The position numbers and the translations under genes are program-made. This document shows positions 16,634 through 26,000 of a DNA stretch of 64,000 nt, piece after piece. Origin of the DNA: an uncultured Algibacter sp. (GTDB lineage Bacteria; Bacteroidota; Bacteroidia; Flavobacteriales; Flavobacteriaceae); NCBI RefSeq assembly GCF_947490405.1, contig NZ_CANLGU010000007.1, positions 1 to 64,000 on the forward strand. Direction: 5' to 3'. Under the pieces are notes generated by a model that saw nothing but the letters and a program-made list of their open reading frames with translations, did no database searches and was not told the origin of the DNA. How positions within the stretch are numbered: position 1 is the first letter of the stretch; every line of letters begins with the position of its first letter.

Positions 16634-18126
16634 TGAAGCTCAACTACAAAATTATTTTTCATTTTTTAGGACTATTACTGCTATTTAATGGTGGTTTTAT
16701 GTTGTTGTCCTCATTAATCAGTCTAATCTACCAAGATGGGGTGTCGTTTCAAATGTTTTTAGCAGGAATCACGACGTTAATAGTCGGTATTGTTGCTATG
16801 CTTTTTACCAGAAAGCATAACAAGGAAATGAACAAGCGCGAAGGATATATAGTGGTAAGTTTTGGTTGGATAATTATGTCGTTGTCTGGTACATTGCCTT
16901 ATGTGTTTACAGAAAGTATTCCTAATTTTACCAATGCTTTTTTTGAAACGATGTCTGGTTATACTACAACAGGAGCATCTATTTTAAACGATATAGAAGC
17001 AGTGCCCAAGGGCGTACTGTTTTGGAGAAGTTTAACCCACTGGATTGGAGGTATGGGAATCATCGTGTTAGCCATTGCCATATTACCTTTATTAGGTATT
17101 GGTGGTATGCAGCTTTTTGCAGCCGAAGCACCAGGGCCAAGTGCCGATAAATTACATCCTAGAATTACCGATACAGCAAAACGATTATGGCTTATTTATT
17201 TTGGCTACACTGCAGCAGAAACCTTGTTGTTAAGTGTTGCAGGTATGTCATTTTTCGATGCCATAAATCATGCGTTGTGTACGTTGTCAACAGGAGGGTT
17301 TTCCACTAAAAATGCAAGTGTTGCTTATTGGAATGGACAACCCATAATACAATACATTATCATTCTTTTTATGTTTTTAGCAGGAACTAATTTTGTGCTT
17401 AGTTACTTTGCTTTTAAAGGTAAGGTTCAAAAAATAATTAAGGATGATGAGTTTAAACTCTATTTCTGGTTTATTGCCATATTCACTATCATAGCAGCTT
17501 TAATTATATATTTTAGAGCAGATGTTTCGGCATCCTCAGTAAACCATCCTATGGTTTGGGGAGAAGGAGAAAGCGCATTTAGGCACGCCTTATTTCAGGT
17601 ATTAGCTATTGTTACTACAACAGGATTTGTTTCGGCAGATTATACCATGTGGACGCCCTTTTTGGTTGTTTTCTTTTTTGGTCTCATGTTTTTAGGAGGT
17701 TCAGCAGGAAGTACTTCGGGAGGTGTAAAAGTAGTTCGCCATTTAATTCTTATAAAAAATGGTTTTCTAGAATTTAAGCGTACTTTACATCCAAGTGCTA
17801 TATTACCAGTGCGTTATAATAAGCGTGCCATCTCAGGAGATATCGTTTTTAATATTCTTGGTTTTTTTATCCTATACATGTTGTCATTTATAATAGGCTC
17901 GCTTGGGTTTTCCATTATGGGAATAGAATTTAAATCAGCTATAGGTTTGGCGGCATCAACTTTAGGTAATGTAGGGCCCGCAATCGGCGATTTTGGTCCA
18001 GTAAACAATTACGCCCCTTTACCGGCAGCAGGCAAATGGTGGGCATCGTTTTTAATGCTTATCGGTCGTTTAGAACTCTTTACGGTTCTTATTCTACTTA
18101 CACCATTTTTCTGGAGAAATAGGTAA
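16633..18126 (+). CDS. trkH: Trk potassium uptake channel subunit TrkH
   Basis: Integral membrane K+ translocating subunit. 497 residues with about 10-12 membrane helices and four P-loop-like repeats. Selectivity segments are visible as TMSGYTTTGASIL, ALCTLSTGGFSTKN, IVTTTGFVSADY and STLGNVGPAIGDFGP, the usual TTG/STGG/TTGF/GNVGP series. Functions with TrkA, with which it is translationally coupled. The downstream 100 bp hold a dispersed repeat. Confidence 0.95.
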   Translation: MKLNYKIIFHFLGLLLLFNGGFMLLSSLISLIYQDGVSFQMFLAGITTLIVGIVAMLFTRKHNKEMNKREGYIVVSFGWIIMSLSGTLPYVFTESIPNFTNAFFETMSGYTTTGASILNDIEAVPKGVLFWRSLTHWIGGMGIIVLAIAILPLLGIGGMQLFAAEAPGPSADKLHPRITDTAKRLWLIYFGYTAAETLLLSVAGMSFFDAINHALCTLSTGGFSTKNASVAYWNGQPIIQYIIILFMFLAGTNFVLSYFAFKGKVQKIIKDDEFKLYFWFIAIFTIIAALIIYFRADVSASSVNHPMVWGEGESAFRHALFQVLAIVTTTGFVSADYTMWTPFLVVFFFGLMFLGGSAGSTSGGVKVVRHLILIKNGFLEFKRTLHPSAILPVRYNKRAISGDIVFNILGFFILYMLSFIIGSLGFSIMGIEFKSAIGLAASTLGNVGPAIGDFGPVNNYAPLPAAGKWWASFLMLIGRLELFTVLILLTPFFWRNR

Positions 18127-18153
18127 TACTTACATCATTTTTTTAAATTTTTA

Positions 18154-18237
18154 GGCGTTACCCACAAGGGGTCGGGCTATCCGTTATATCTTTTTTGCAG
18201 AAAAAGCAAAAAAGGATGCCACTACTATCCCTAACGC
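18154..18237 (+). repeat. Dispersed REP-like element, copy R2
   Basis: Compact 84-bp copy: GGCGTTACCCACAAGGGGT, CGGGCTATCCGTTATATC, stem TTTTTTGC/GCAAAAAA, GGATGCCACTACTATCC, CTAACGC. It shows the full framework without insertion and so defines the element. It sits between trkH and a small membrane-protein gene. Confidence 0.8.
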
Positions 18238-18334
18238 GGGTTTGTCTGCTAATAGTTTGGTTTTCAGTAAGGGGGTTGTAACATTTTCTCAAGTTTGTCG
18301 TCAATATAGTATATCAATCAAAAAACAATCAATC

Positions 18335-18589
18335 ATGGAATTAGTATTAACATCAAAAAAATTAGGACGTTTAACAAAACAAAAACAAGACTATGTAAAT
18401 GAGCCTTCAGGGTTTTTAAATTCGCAATACAAAAATGTTGTAGAGCGTAGTTATAAGCGTAAAAATAAAAGCTCAATTTTCGGAATCAGACAACGCATTA
18501 AAAGTAAAAGTTATGCAACAAGTTGTGTTGCAGAAACTACTTTAAAATTGTCATTGTTTCTTGTAGTGATGGTAATGATTTTTAATTAA
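18335..18589 (+). CDS. Small basic protein with C-terminal membrane segment (hypothetical)
   Basis: An 84-residue protein from the ATG at 18335 (MELVLTSKKLGRLTKQKQDY); the frame is open further upstream into the repeat, but the internal ATG, 7 bp after a purine-poor leader, is the better start. The first 60 residues are strongly basic (Lys/Arg rich), and the last 20 (LKLSLFLVVMVMIF) form one hydrophobic helix, suggesting a tail-anchored inner membrane protein. Not recognised. Codon use looks like the neighbours and it ends before a good terminator, which supports it being a real gene. Confidence 0.6.
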   Translation: MELVLTSKKLGRLTKQKQDYVNEPSGFLNSQYKNVVERSYKRKNKSSIFGIRQRIKSKSYATSCVAETTLKLSLFLVVMVMIFN

Positions 18590-18655
18590 AAACTAATTAA
18601 GAAAGATTCAACCCTTTTATTAACCTGCCTGATAGCAGGTGGCCAAATAAAAATA

Positions 18656-18686
18656 AAAACCCGCAAACTTAAAAGTAGCGGGTTTT
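18656..18686. terminator. Bidirectional terminator
   Basis: AAAACCCGC (18656-18664) and GCGGGTTTT (18678-18686) form a 9-bp stem, A-rich on one side and T-rich on the other, between the small gene and convergent aspartate aminotransferase gene. A second short hairpin ACCTGC/GCAGGT lies at 18623-18640. Confidence 0.75.
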
Positions 18687-18707
18687 GTTATTGTGCGTAG
18701 TTTTGAT

Positions 18708-19892
18708 TTAACTAACTACAGCTTTTATACGCTTTAAGGCTTCAATAATTTGTTCTTTTGATGCTGCATAAGAAATTCTAATACAGTTAGGGTTGCCAAA
18801 AGCATCACCCGTTACGGTTGCCACCAAAGCTTCTTCTAATAAGTATAAAGAAAAATCTGTCGCATTATTTATTTGCTTTCCTTTTAATGTTTTACCAAAA
18901 TAATGACTAATATCTGGAAATACATAAAATGCTCCATCTGGTGTGTTGGCTTTAAAACCATCAATATTGTTTACTAAGTCTAAAATTAAATCACGACGTT
19001 CTTTAAACTCATCAATCATGTATTGAACTCGCGAAGGCGGCTCTGTTAATGCTGTAATAACAGCACGTTGCGCTATACAGTTTGCGCCACTAGTAGTTTG
19101 CCCTTGTAGTTTATTACATGCTCTTGCCACTTTTTCTGGAGCACCAATAAATCCAATACGCCATCCCGTCATCGCAAAAGCTTTAGAGACACCGTTTACC
19201 GTAATGGTTCTATCGTACATGCCATCTATTTCAGCAATACTGGTGTGACCTTCTCCGTAATTAATATGCTCATATATTTCGTCTGATACCACATAAACAT
19301 CAGGATGTTTTGCTAAAACAGCAGCTAGAGCTTCTAACTCAGATTTACTGTAAACCGAACCACTTGGGTTACATGGAGAGCTAAACCACATCATTTTAGT
19401 TTTCGGAGTAATAGCTGCTTCTAATTGTTCAGCAGTCATTTTAAAATCGGTATCAATAGATGTTTTAACTTCAACAGGAACGCCACCAAATAATTTTACA
19501 ATATCTGCATAACTTACCCAATACGGACAAGGTAGAATAACTTCATCTCCATCATTCAACATTACTCCTGCAACATTAAATAATGATTGTTTTGCTCCAG
19601 TAGAAACTACAATTTGAGAAGGTTTATATGCTAAATTATTATCACGTTTAAATTTTGTGATGATAGCATCCTTCAATTCGCCATACCCATCTACAGGTGT
19701 ATATGAGTTGTAGCCATCATTTACAGCTTGAATAGCTGCTTCTTTTACAAAATCTGGGGTACTAAAATCAGGCTCACCTAAACTCAAGCCAATGATATCT
19801 TTTCCTTCTCCTCTTAATTCTCTTGCTTTTGCTGCCATAGCTAATGTGGCAGACGTAGACATGTCTAAAATTCTATCTGATAATAATTGCAT
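18708..19892 (-). CDS. aspC: Pyridoxal-phosphate aminotransferase, aspartate type
   Basis: Class I/II aminotransferase, most like the prokaryotic Ib aspartate aminotransferases that exchange amino groups between aspartate and 2-oxoglutarate (some also accept prephenate or aromatic substrates). 394 residues. Motifs: LSLGEPDFSTPDFVK at the N-terminus, STGAKQSLFN, SPCNPSGSVYS (Asn for PLP ring), VVSDEIYEHINYG (Asp and Tyr), NGVSKAFAMTGWRIGF with the Schiff-base Lys237, and RISYAAS with the carboxylate-binding Arg. Substrate range is inferred from the subfamily. Confidence 0.92.
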   Translation of the reverse strand: MQLLSDRILDMSTSATLAMAAKARELRGEGKDIIGLSLGEPDFSTPDFVKEAAIQAVNDGYNSYTPVDGYGELKDAIITKFKRDNNLAYKPSQIVVSTGAKQSLFNVAGVMLNDGDEVILPCPYWVSYADIVKLFGGVPVEVKTSIDTDFKMTAEQLEAAITPKTKMMWFSSPCNPSGSVYSKSELEALAAVLAKHPDVYVVSDEIYEHINYGEGHTSIAEIDGMYDRTITVNGVSKAFAMTGWRIGFIGAPEKVARACNKLQGQTTSGANCIAQRAVITALTEPPSRVQYMIDEFKERRDLILDLVNNIDGFKANTPDGAFYVFPDISHYFGKTLKGKQINNATDFSLYLLEEALVATVTGDAFGNPNCIRISYAASKEQIIEALKRIKAVVS

Positions 19893-19923
19893 TTTTTTTA
19901 AAATTTGATCAGTATGTATATTT

Positions 19924-21018
19924 TTAGGCTAAACTAGGTTTTTGTCCTAGCGTTTTTAATTGATTGTAATGCTCTGAAACAGCTTGCCAAAATGTATTGT
20001 ATTCATTGTAAGGTAAACTGAATTCTTGAGCTGTTTCCTTAACAATTTTTGCAATTTTGTTATAATGTATATGGCTAATGTTTGAAAATAAATGGTGTTC
20101 AACTTGCCTATTTAAACCACCAGTATAAAACTCAACAAACCAACTTTTAGGTGAAAAGTTTGATGTAGTAAATAATTGATGAATAGCCCATGTATTTTTC
20201 ATGTTACCTTCTTTATCAGGTAAAGGCATTTCAGTATTTGGCATAACATGTGCCAATTGGAAAATAACACTTAAAATGATACCTGCGGTATAGTGCATAA
20301 CTAAGAAGCCAATTAAAACTTCCCACCATGTAAACCCAAGGGATAGAGGTAATACAACCCATATACAATAATAAACTATTTTGCCAATAATTAATTTTGT
20401 CCATTGCGTTGCTGGATTGGGCATCTTTCCATAGGCTAGTTTTCTCTTTAAATACCTGTAAGTTTGTGTAAAATCTGTAGTAATGGCCCAATTTGCAGTT
20501 AATAATCCATATAAGAAGAAAGCATAATACTTTTGGTATTTATGGAATCTAAACCATTTAGCATGTTTTGAAAAACGGATGATTCTTCCTGCGTCAATAT
20601 CTTCATCATGACCTTGAATGTTAGTGTAAGTGTGGTGTAGAACATTATGTTGTACTTTCCAGTTATAATCGTTACCAGCCAAAATGTATATACTACTTCC
20701 CATGAGTTTGTTAACCCACTTTTTACTAGAAAAAGAACCATGATTAGCATCATGCATAACATTCATTCCAACACCAGCCATACCAATACCTACTATTACC
20801 ATACCTAGTATTTGTGACCAAGCAGGTAAATCAACAGTTAAAATTAATACTGCAGGAACAATTAATAATGAGAACATCACTATGGCTTTAGTATATAATT
20901 TCCAGTTTCCTGTACGTTTCAGATTATTTTCTTTAAAATAATCATTAACCCTTTTGTTCAATGTCTTGAAAAATTTTGCAGGATCTTTTCTTGAAAACGA
21001 AAGTGCTTGCTTACTCAT
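19924..21018 (-). CDS. Acyl-CoA / acyl-lipid fatty acid desaturase
   Basis: A membrane di-iron desaturase of 364 residues introducing a double bond into fatty acyl chains, relevant to membrane fluidity. Three histidine boxes are complete: HDANH (box I), HNVLHH (box II) and QVEHH (box III, the Gln-containing form of front-end and linoleoyl-CoA-type desaturases). There are four or more membrane helices (AIVMFSLLIVPAVLILTV, ILGMVIVGIGMAGVGMNV and two in the middle). There is no fused cytochrome b5 domain. Exact regiospecificity is not predictable. It lies 31 bp downstream of nothing else on its strand; the aminotransferase follows it by 31 bp. Confidence 0.9.
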   Translation of the reverse strand: MSKQALSFSRKDPAKFFKTLNKRVNDYFKENNLKRTGNWKLYTKAIVMFSLLIVPAVLILTVDLPAWSQILGMVIVGIGMAGVGMNVMHDANHGSFSSKKWVNKLMGSSIYILAGNDYNWKVQHNVLHHTYTNIQGHDEDIDAGRIIRFSKHAKWFRFHKYQKYYAFFLYGLLTANWAITTDFTQTYRYLKRKLAYGKMPNPATQWTKLIIGKIVYYCIWVVLPLSLGFTWWEVLIGFLVMHYTAGIILSVIFQLAHVMPNTEMPLPDKEGNMKNTWAIHQLFTTSNFSPKSWFVEFYTGGLNRQVEHHLFSNISHIHYNKIAKIVKETAQEFSLPYNEYNTFWQAVSEHYNQLKTLGQKPSLA

Positions 21019-21161
21019 AATAATTTAGTTTAATATAAATAGTTTGACAATCAAATTTACAAACTATGCGACAAATATATGTATTATACAACGCAACAAA
21101 GAACGTTTTTATGTAAAAAAATGGATATGAAAAGTATATTTTTGTTGAAAATTTAACAGTC

Positions 21162-21791
21162 ATGCAGCTTCTTTTAAAGTATTTTCCTAACCTAACTGAA
21201 GATCAGGTATATAAGTTTAAACAATTAGAGACTTTGTACCAAGATTGGAATTTGAAAATTAATGTTGTTTCTCGAAAAGACATCGATGAATTATATATGA
21301 GGCATGTGCTTCATTCTTTAGGAATTGCCAAAGTGATTTGTTTTAAGCAAGGATCAAAAATTCTTGATGTTGGCACTGGTGGAGGTTTTCCTGGAATTCC
21401 TCTAGCTATATTATTTCCTGAATGTTCTTTTCATTTGGTTGATAGTATTGCAAAAAAACTCAAAGTTGTTGATGAGGTTGTTGCTGGTTTAGGCTTAAAT
21501 AATGTAAAAACAACACACAGTAGAGTTGAGGCGATTGATGATAACTATGATTTTATAATAAGTAGAGCTGTAGCTGCAATGCCTACATTTGTGCATTGGG
21601 TAAAGGGTAAAATTGCAAAACAACAAAATCATGAACTTAAAAATGGTATTTTGTATTTAAAAGGAGGTGATTTATCAGAAGAGCTTAAAGATTATAAAAC
21701 AACATCTATTTATAATTTAAGCGACTATTTTGAGGAAGATTTTTATGAAACCAAAAAAGTGGTTCATTTACCAATGAAATATAGAGGATGA
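21162..21791 (+). CDS. rsmG: 16S rRNA (guanine-527-N7) methyltransferase
   Basis: Methylates G527 of 16S rRNA (formerly GidB). 209 residues, class I SAM fold. Recognisable stretches: QLETLYQDWNLKINVVSRKD, LYMRHVLHSLGIAKV, SKILDVGTGGGFPGIPLAILFPE (SAM loop) and VDSIAKKLKVVDEV, then DFIISRAVAAMPTFV. Its stop codon directly abuts that of the convergent TPR gene with no intergenic space. A TATTTTTG -7-like box lies 18 bp before the start. Confidence 0.95.
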   Translation: MQLLLKYFPNLTEDQVYKFKQLETLYQDWNLKINVVSRKDIDELYMRHVLHSLGIAKVICFKQGSKILDVGTGGGFPGIPLAILFPECSFHLVDSIAKKLKVVDEVVAGLGLNNVKTTHSRVEAIDDNYDFIISRAVAAMPTFVHWVKGKIAKQQNHELKNGILYLKGGDLSEELKDYKTTSIYNLSDYFEEDFYETKKVVHLPMKYRG

Positions 21792-22751
21792 TTACTCGAT
21801 TTCAACTAAAGTATTTACAGTATTATTGAAGAAGAAATAGTGGTTTTGGTACCAATATGTGTTCCTATACTGTTCAATGGAATGTATTTTTTTACTTGGT
21901 ATGATGATAGAGTTTGCTCTGTCAAAATTTCTTTTGGCTTTAGCTAATTGATTGGTTTTCTGGTAAACTATGGCTAAACCTAAATATGCATCAAAATCCA
22001 TAGTGTCAAATTTTATAGCTTCAGAAAAGTCAGAAATAGCATTATCAAAATTTTCAATAAATAAATTTGCAACACCTCTGTAAAAGTATGCAAAGGCATT
22101 ATTTTTATTAAGCCTTATCGATTTTGTTAAATCTATGTAGGCATCCTTATAATATTTAATCTGCATTAAAAAGGCACCGCGGTTATAGTAATTGTTGGCA
22201 CTAGGTTCAATTAAAATAGCTCTAGAGTAGTCTGCTGCTGCATTTGAAAATTGCTCAATGGCATTGTATGCAGAAGCTCTTAAAATATAAACATTGGAGT
22301 TAATAGGGGCTTGCTCTGCTACTTTTGAAAAATCTTTTATAGCACTTTCATATTCTTCCAAATCTAATTTAACACAAGCTAAGCTATACAAAGCATCAAT
22401 AAAATTTTCGTCGAGCATAAAAGCTTTAGCATAGTCTTCTCTCGCTCCTATTAAATCTTTGGCGCTATATCTTGAATTTCCTCTATTGAAATAAGTGTCT
22501 GCATCTGGTTCTTCAACTATAATTTTAGAATAATCAACTATAGCACCTCTGTAGTCCCCTAAATCATTCTTTGTAATAGCTCTATAAAAGTAAGCATCTA
22601 AATTTTTTGGTTCTTCAGCTATAACCTGATCTAAAAGTTTAATTTTTTCATTTAGATCTGTAGTTCTAAGTGCTTTTCTATACACCTTTTTTATTTGCCC
22701 AAAGGAGAGCAAAGGTATAACGATGACTATTAGGAGTATTGTTTTTTTCAT
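21792..22751 (-). CDS. Secreted tetratricopeptide repeat protein
   Basis: About 319 residues from the second Met (22751), with a signal peptide ending near LLSFGQ. The rest is eight or so 34-residue TPR units (repeated pattern of LDAYFYRAITKNDLGDYRGAI, ADTYFNRGNSRYSAKDLIGA, NNYYNRGAFLMQIKYYKDA). TPR arrays bind other proteins; no catalytic domain is present. Location is the periplasm by signal peptide. Convergent with rsmG. Function unknown. Confidence 0.85.
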   Translation of the reverse strand: MKKTILLIVIVIPLLSFGQIKKVYRKALRTTDLNEKIKLLDQVIAEEPKNLDAYFYRAITKNDLGDYRGAIVDYSKIIVEEPDADTYFNRGNSRYSAKDLIGAREDYAKAFMLDENFIDALYSLACVKLDLEEYESAIKDFSKVAEQAPINSNVYILRASAYNAIEQFSNAAADYSRAILIEPSANNYYNRGAFLMQIKYYKDAYIDLTKSIRLNKNNAFAYFYRGVANLFIENFDNAISDFSEAIKFDTMDFDAYLGLAIVYQKTNQLAKAKRNFDRANSIIIPSKKIHSIEQYRNTYWYQNHYFFFNNTVNTLVEIE

Positions 22752-22925
22752 TTTCAAAACTTAAGCAGCAAATAATATGCCGTTTTTTAAAAAAAATAAA
22801 GTTAGTAATAATTTTTAGACAATAGAATTTAGACTACAATCATTTAATATATAAATGATAATATGTTATTTTTTGTATTAAAAATATGAAATTAAATACA
22901 GGTCAATGTAATTTGTCGTAAAAAC

Positions 22926-22957
22926 TTGCATTATGTCGATAATATTTATTACATTTG
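22926..22957 (+). promoter_or_regulatory. Candidate promoter of the large secreted protein
   Basis: TTG (22926-22928) and TACATTTG (22950-22957) separated by 21 bp match the Bacteroidota consensus, leaving a 63-nt leader before the ATG at 23021. Confidence 0.55.
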
Positions 22958-23020
22958 AAAATCAATTGTTTTGCCAATTGTTAGTCTCTCAATAAGTTTA
23001 TTGCTCCAAAACTAATTTAT

Positions 23021-26000
23021 ATGAGCCGACCAAATTCTATCAACTATTTTCAGACCGTTTTTTTTCTATTCTTTATTTTAATAGGATTTAATTGTGAATT
23101 ATTTTCTCAAACGGCTGATTTTAAAGTACAACACATTCAAGATGAAGTAGGTAATACGGGTAAAATGAATACAACATTTACACCTGTTAATTCATTAAAT
23201 AGTGCTATTGAATTATCCAATAATAATAGAAAAACACATGGTGGACCACAAACAAACAGTGGAAATAGACCCGGAGATGATATGGCTGGTGCTAGACAGC
23301 TTACAAGTGTAAATACTTTAACTTATTATAGAGAATCTAACTCAGATAGTAGAGATATGCGTTTTAATACCTCTATTTGGGAGTACATAGGGCAGTCTGG
23401 TGGAGATAATGAGCTTATAGTTAGAGGGAGGTTTGCAATTAGTTTAGACGGAACGGCTAACAATGTAACCCAAGTTATATCAGGAATAATAAGTGCTAAT
23501 AAATGTATCCCTTTCATAACAGGTATAATGAATAATGCAACATCTCAAGATGCAGATTCTGCAACTGCTATAGCATATTTAGAAGATAGTACAACTTTGA
23601 GGGTGCAGAAGGGATCCAATGCCAATGATGTAACTGTATATATAACACTTGTAGAATTTACAGGAACTAACTGGACTGTTTTGCATGGGGATTCTGGGAA
23701 TTCAAGTTTAGATTCAGGGTCCATAACATTAAGGGATGGTTCAGATGGTACGGGTACTCCTACCAATGTTTCTTCTTGGAACGAATCTGTTATTTTTAGT
23801 CATTTTAGAGCAGATACAAATGCTAGTGGTGTTAATGATGCTATTTCAGATTTATGGCCAGTTACAGATCCTGGTTCAAACGATCAAACTGTAGATTGGA
23901 CTTTTCATCATAATCATGATTCTGAGGGAAGTAATAGGCATTTTGTACATATTCTTAGTAATACAGGGTTAAATGTTACTCGCTTTCAAAATACCTCCAG
24001 AAATGCTGGAGAAACCGCAATAGATATTACCACTGCTGGACTTAGTGATGTAAATCAGGCTCTCATAGTTGGTTCTTCTTCTTCTAGTGGACGAGGTACT
24101 GCATATGGAAGAGGCTGGAGGAATTATTATCTGAATTCTACAACTGAAGCGGCACATTGGGTACATAGAAATAACAATACTTTATCTCATGAAATCCAAA
24201 TAATCGATTTAAGTGGTTTACAAACTACCTATTCTGGACCTGAAATAAATATAGTGGGGAATGGAATAGATATTCCAGATGGAAATACGGCTATCTCATT
24301 AACTGATTTTACAGATTTTGGAGATATAGAAGCTACTGGAGCCGTTTCTGTTTCACATACTTTTACTATCGAAAATTTAGGAACTCTTGATTTAACATTA
24401 GATGACCCAAGTCCTTACATAGTCATAACCGGCAGTACTGCTGATTTTACTTTAACAGCTAATCCAAGTACACCAATTGTGGCTGGAGCAAGCACTACAT
24501 TTACAATTTCTTACGATCCAACTACTTCTGGCACTCATTTAGCAACAGTTTCTATTGCTAATAATGATACTGATGAGAACCCATATACATTCTTAATACA
24601 AGGTAGAGGAGAGTATTGTGCTTCAAATGGAAGTACAACCCTTGATACCAGTGTCACCTATGTTGAAATTAATACAATTTCTAATGCTCATGGTAAAGCC
24701 TCCGGATATGAAGATTTTACAAATTTGTCAACTAATGTTTATAAAAACTCTACTCATAATTTAACTGTAAATGTAAATACCGATGGCAACTTTGAGGTAT
24801 TTACCATAGCTTGGATAGATTGGAATAATGATGGGGATTTTGATGATTTAGGAGAAGAATATGATTTGGGTTCTGCCACTAACGTAACAGACGGTCCTAC
24901 TTCCAATTCACCCCTAGCAATAACAATTCCTGAAAGTGCAGAGATAGGTTCTACAACCATGCGTATAGCTACAAAATGGCAAAGCTACCCTTCAAGTTGC
25001 GACGCAAGTTTTAATGGCGAGGTTGAGGATTATACAATTAATGTTATTGATTATTTAATTGATTTTGATGGGGTTAACGAATGTATCTATTTTCAAGATA
25101 ATCATGATTTAACTGGTGCCTTTTCTTTGGAAGCATGGGTGTTTCAGGAGTTATCAGTTACTAACGGTACAATTGTATCCAAAGGGAATATTGATCTTTC
25201 GCTTAGAACAGGGTATCATTTAAGTTTAACAAATAATTATCCAAATTTAGTTTGGTATGATAATTCAAATAATGAAGTATTAAATATTACATCACCATTC
25301 GCTATTCCAAATGAAGAGTGGCATCATGTTGCTGCTACTTATGATGGAGCTATAGCTAAATTATATATTGATGGTTTAGAAGTTGTTTCTGGCACACCAT
25401 CTGCAGCACCTATTGATACGCCTAATTATTTTATTGTAGGTTCAGATATAGCAAATTTTGCAACAACTCCAGTCGATATTAATTTTTTTAATGGGGCCAT
25501 TGAGGAGGTTAAAATTTGGGATGTTGCTTTAAGTGAAGCTCAAATCAGAGAAATGATGAATCAGCATATTGAGCAAAATACTACAAGTGTTAAAGGTTTA
25601 GAGACTAAATTGGATATAACAGGAGGGTTATTATGGAGTAATTTACTGGGATATTATCCGTTAGATTCTAATACCGCTTTTGATAGTTCTAGTAACGGTA
25701 TAGATGGTATACCAATTAATATGAATAGCTCTCAACGAATTACAGCACCACTTCCTTACGAAACTGATGGTGATAGTGATTGGGATACAACAACAACTTG
25801 GTTGAATGGGGATGATATCTATTTGCCCAATTCTATTGGATTAGATGGAATTACCCCAATTGATTGGAATATAGTTGAAATAACAAATAATATTAGCTCT
25901 GGAAATAGGGATATAACATTAAATAGTTTGGTTACTATAGCAGGAACACTTACTGTTGCAAATCCTAATGAATTTTTAAACGAGACAAATTCTGGGCATA

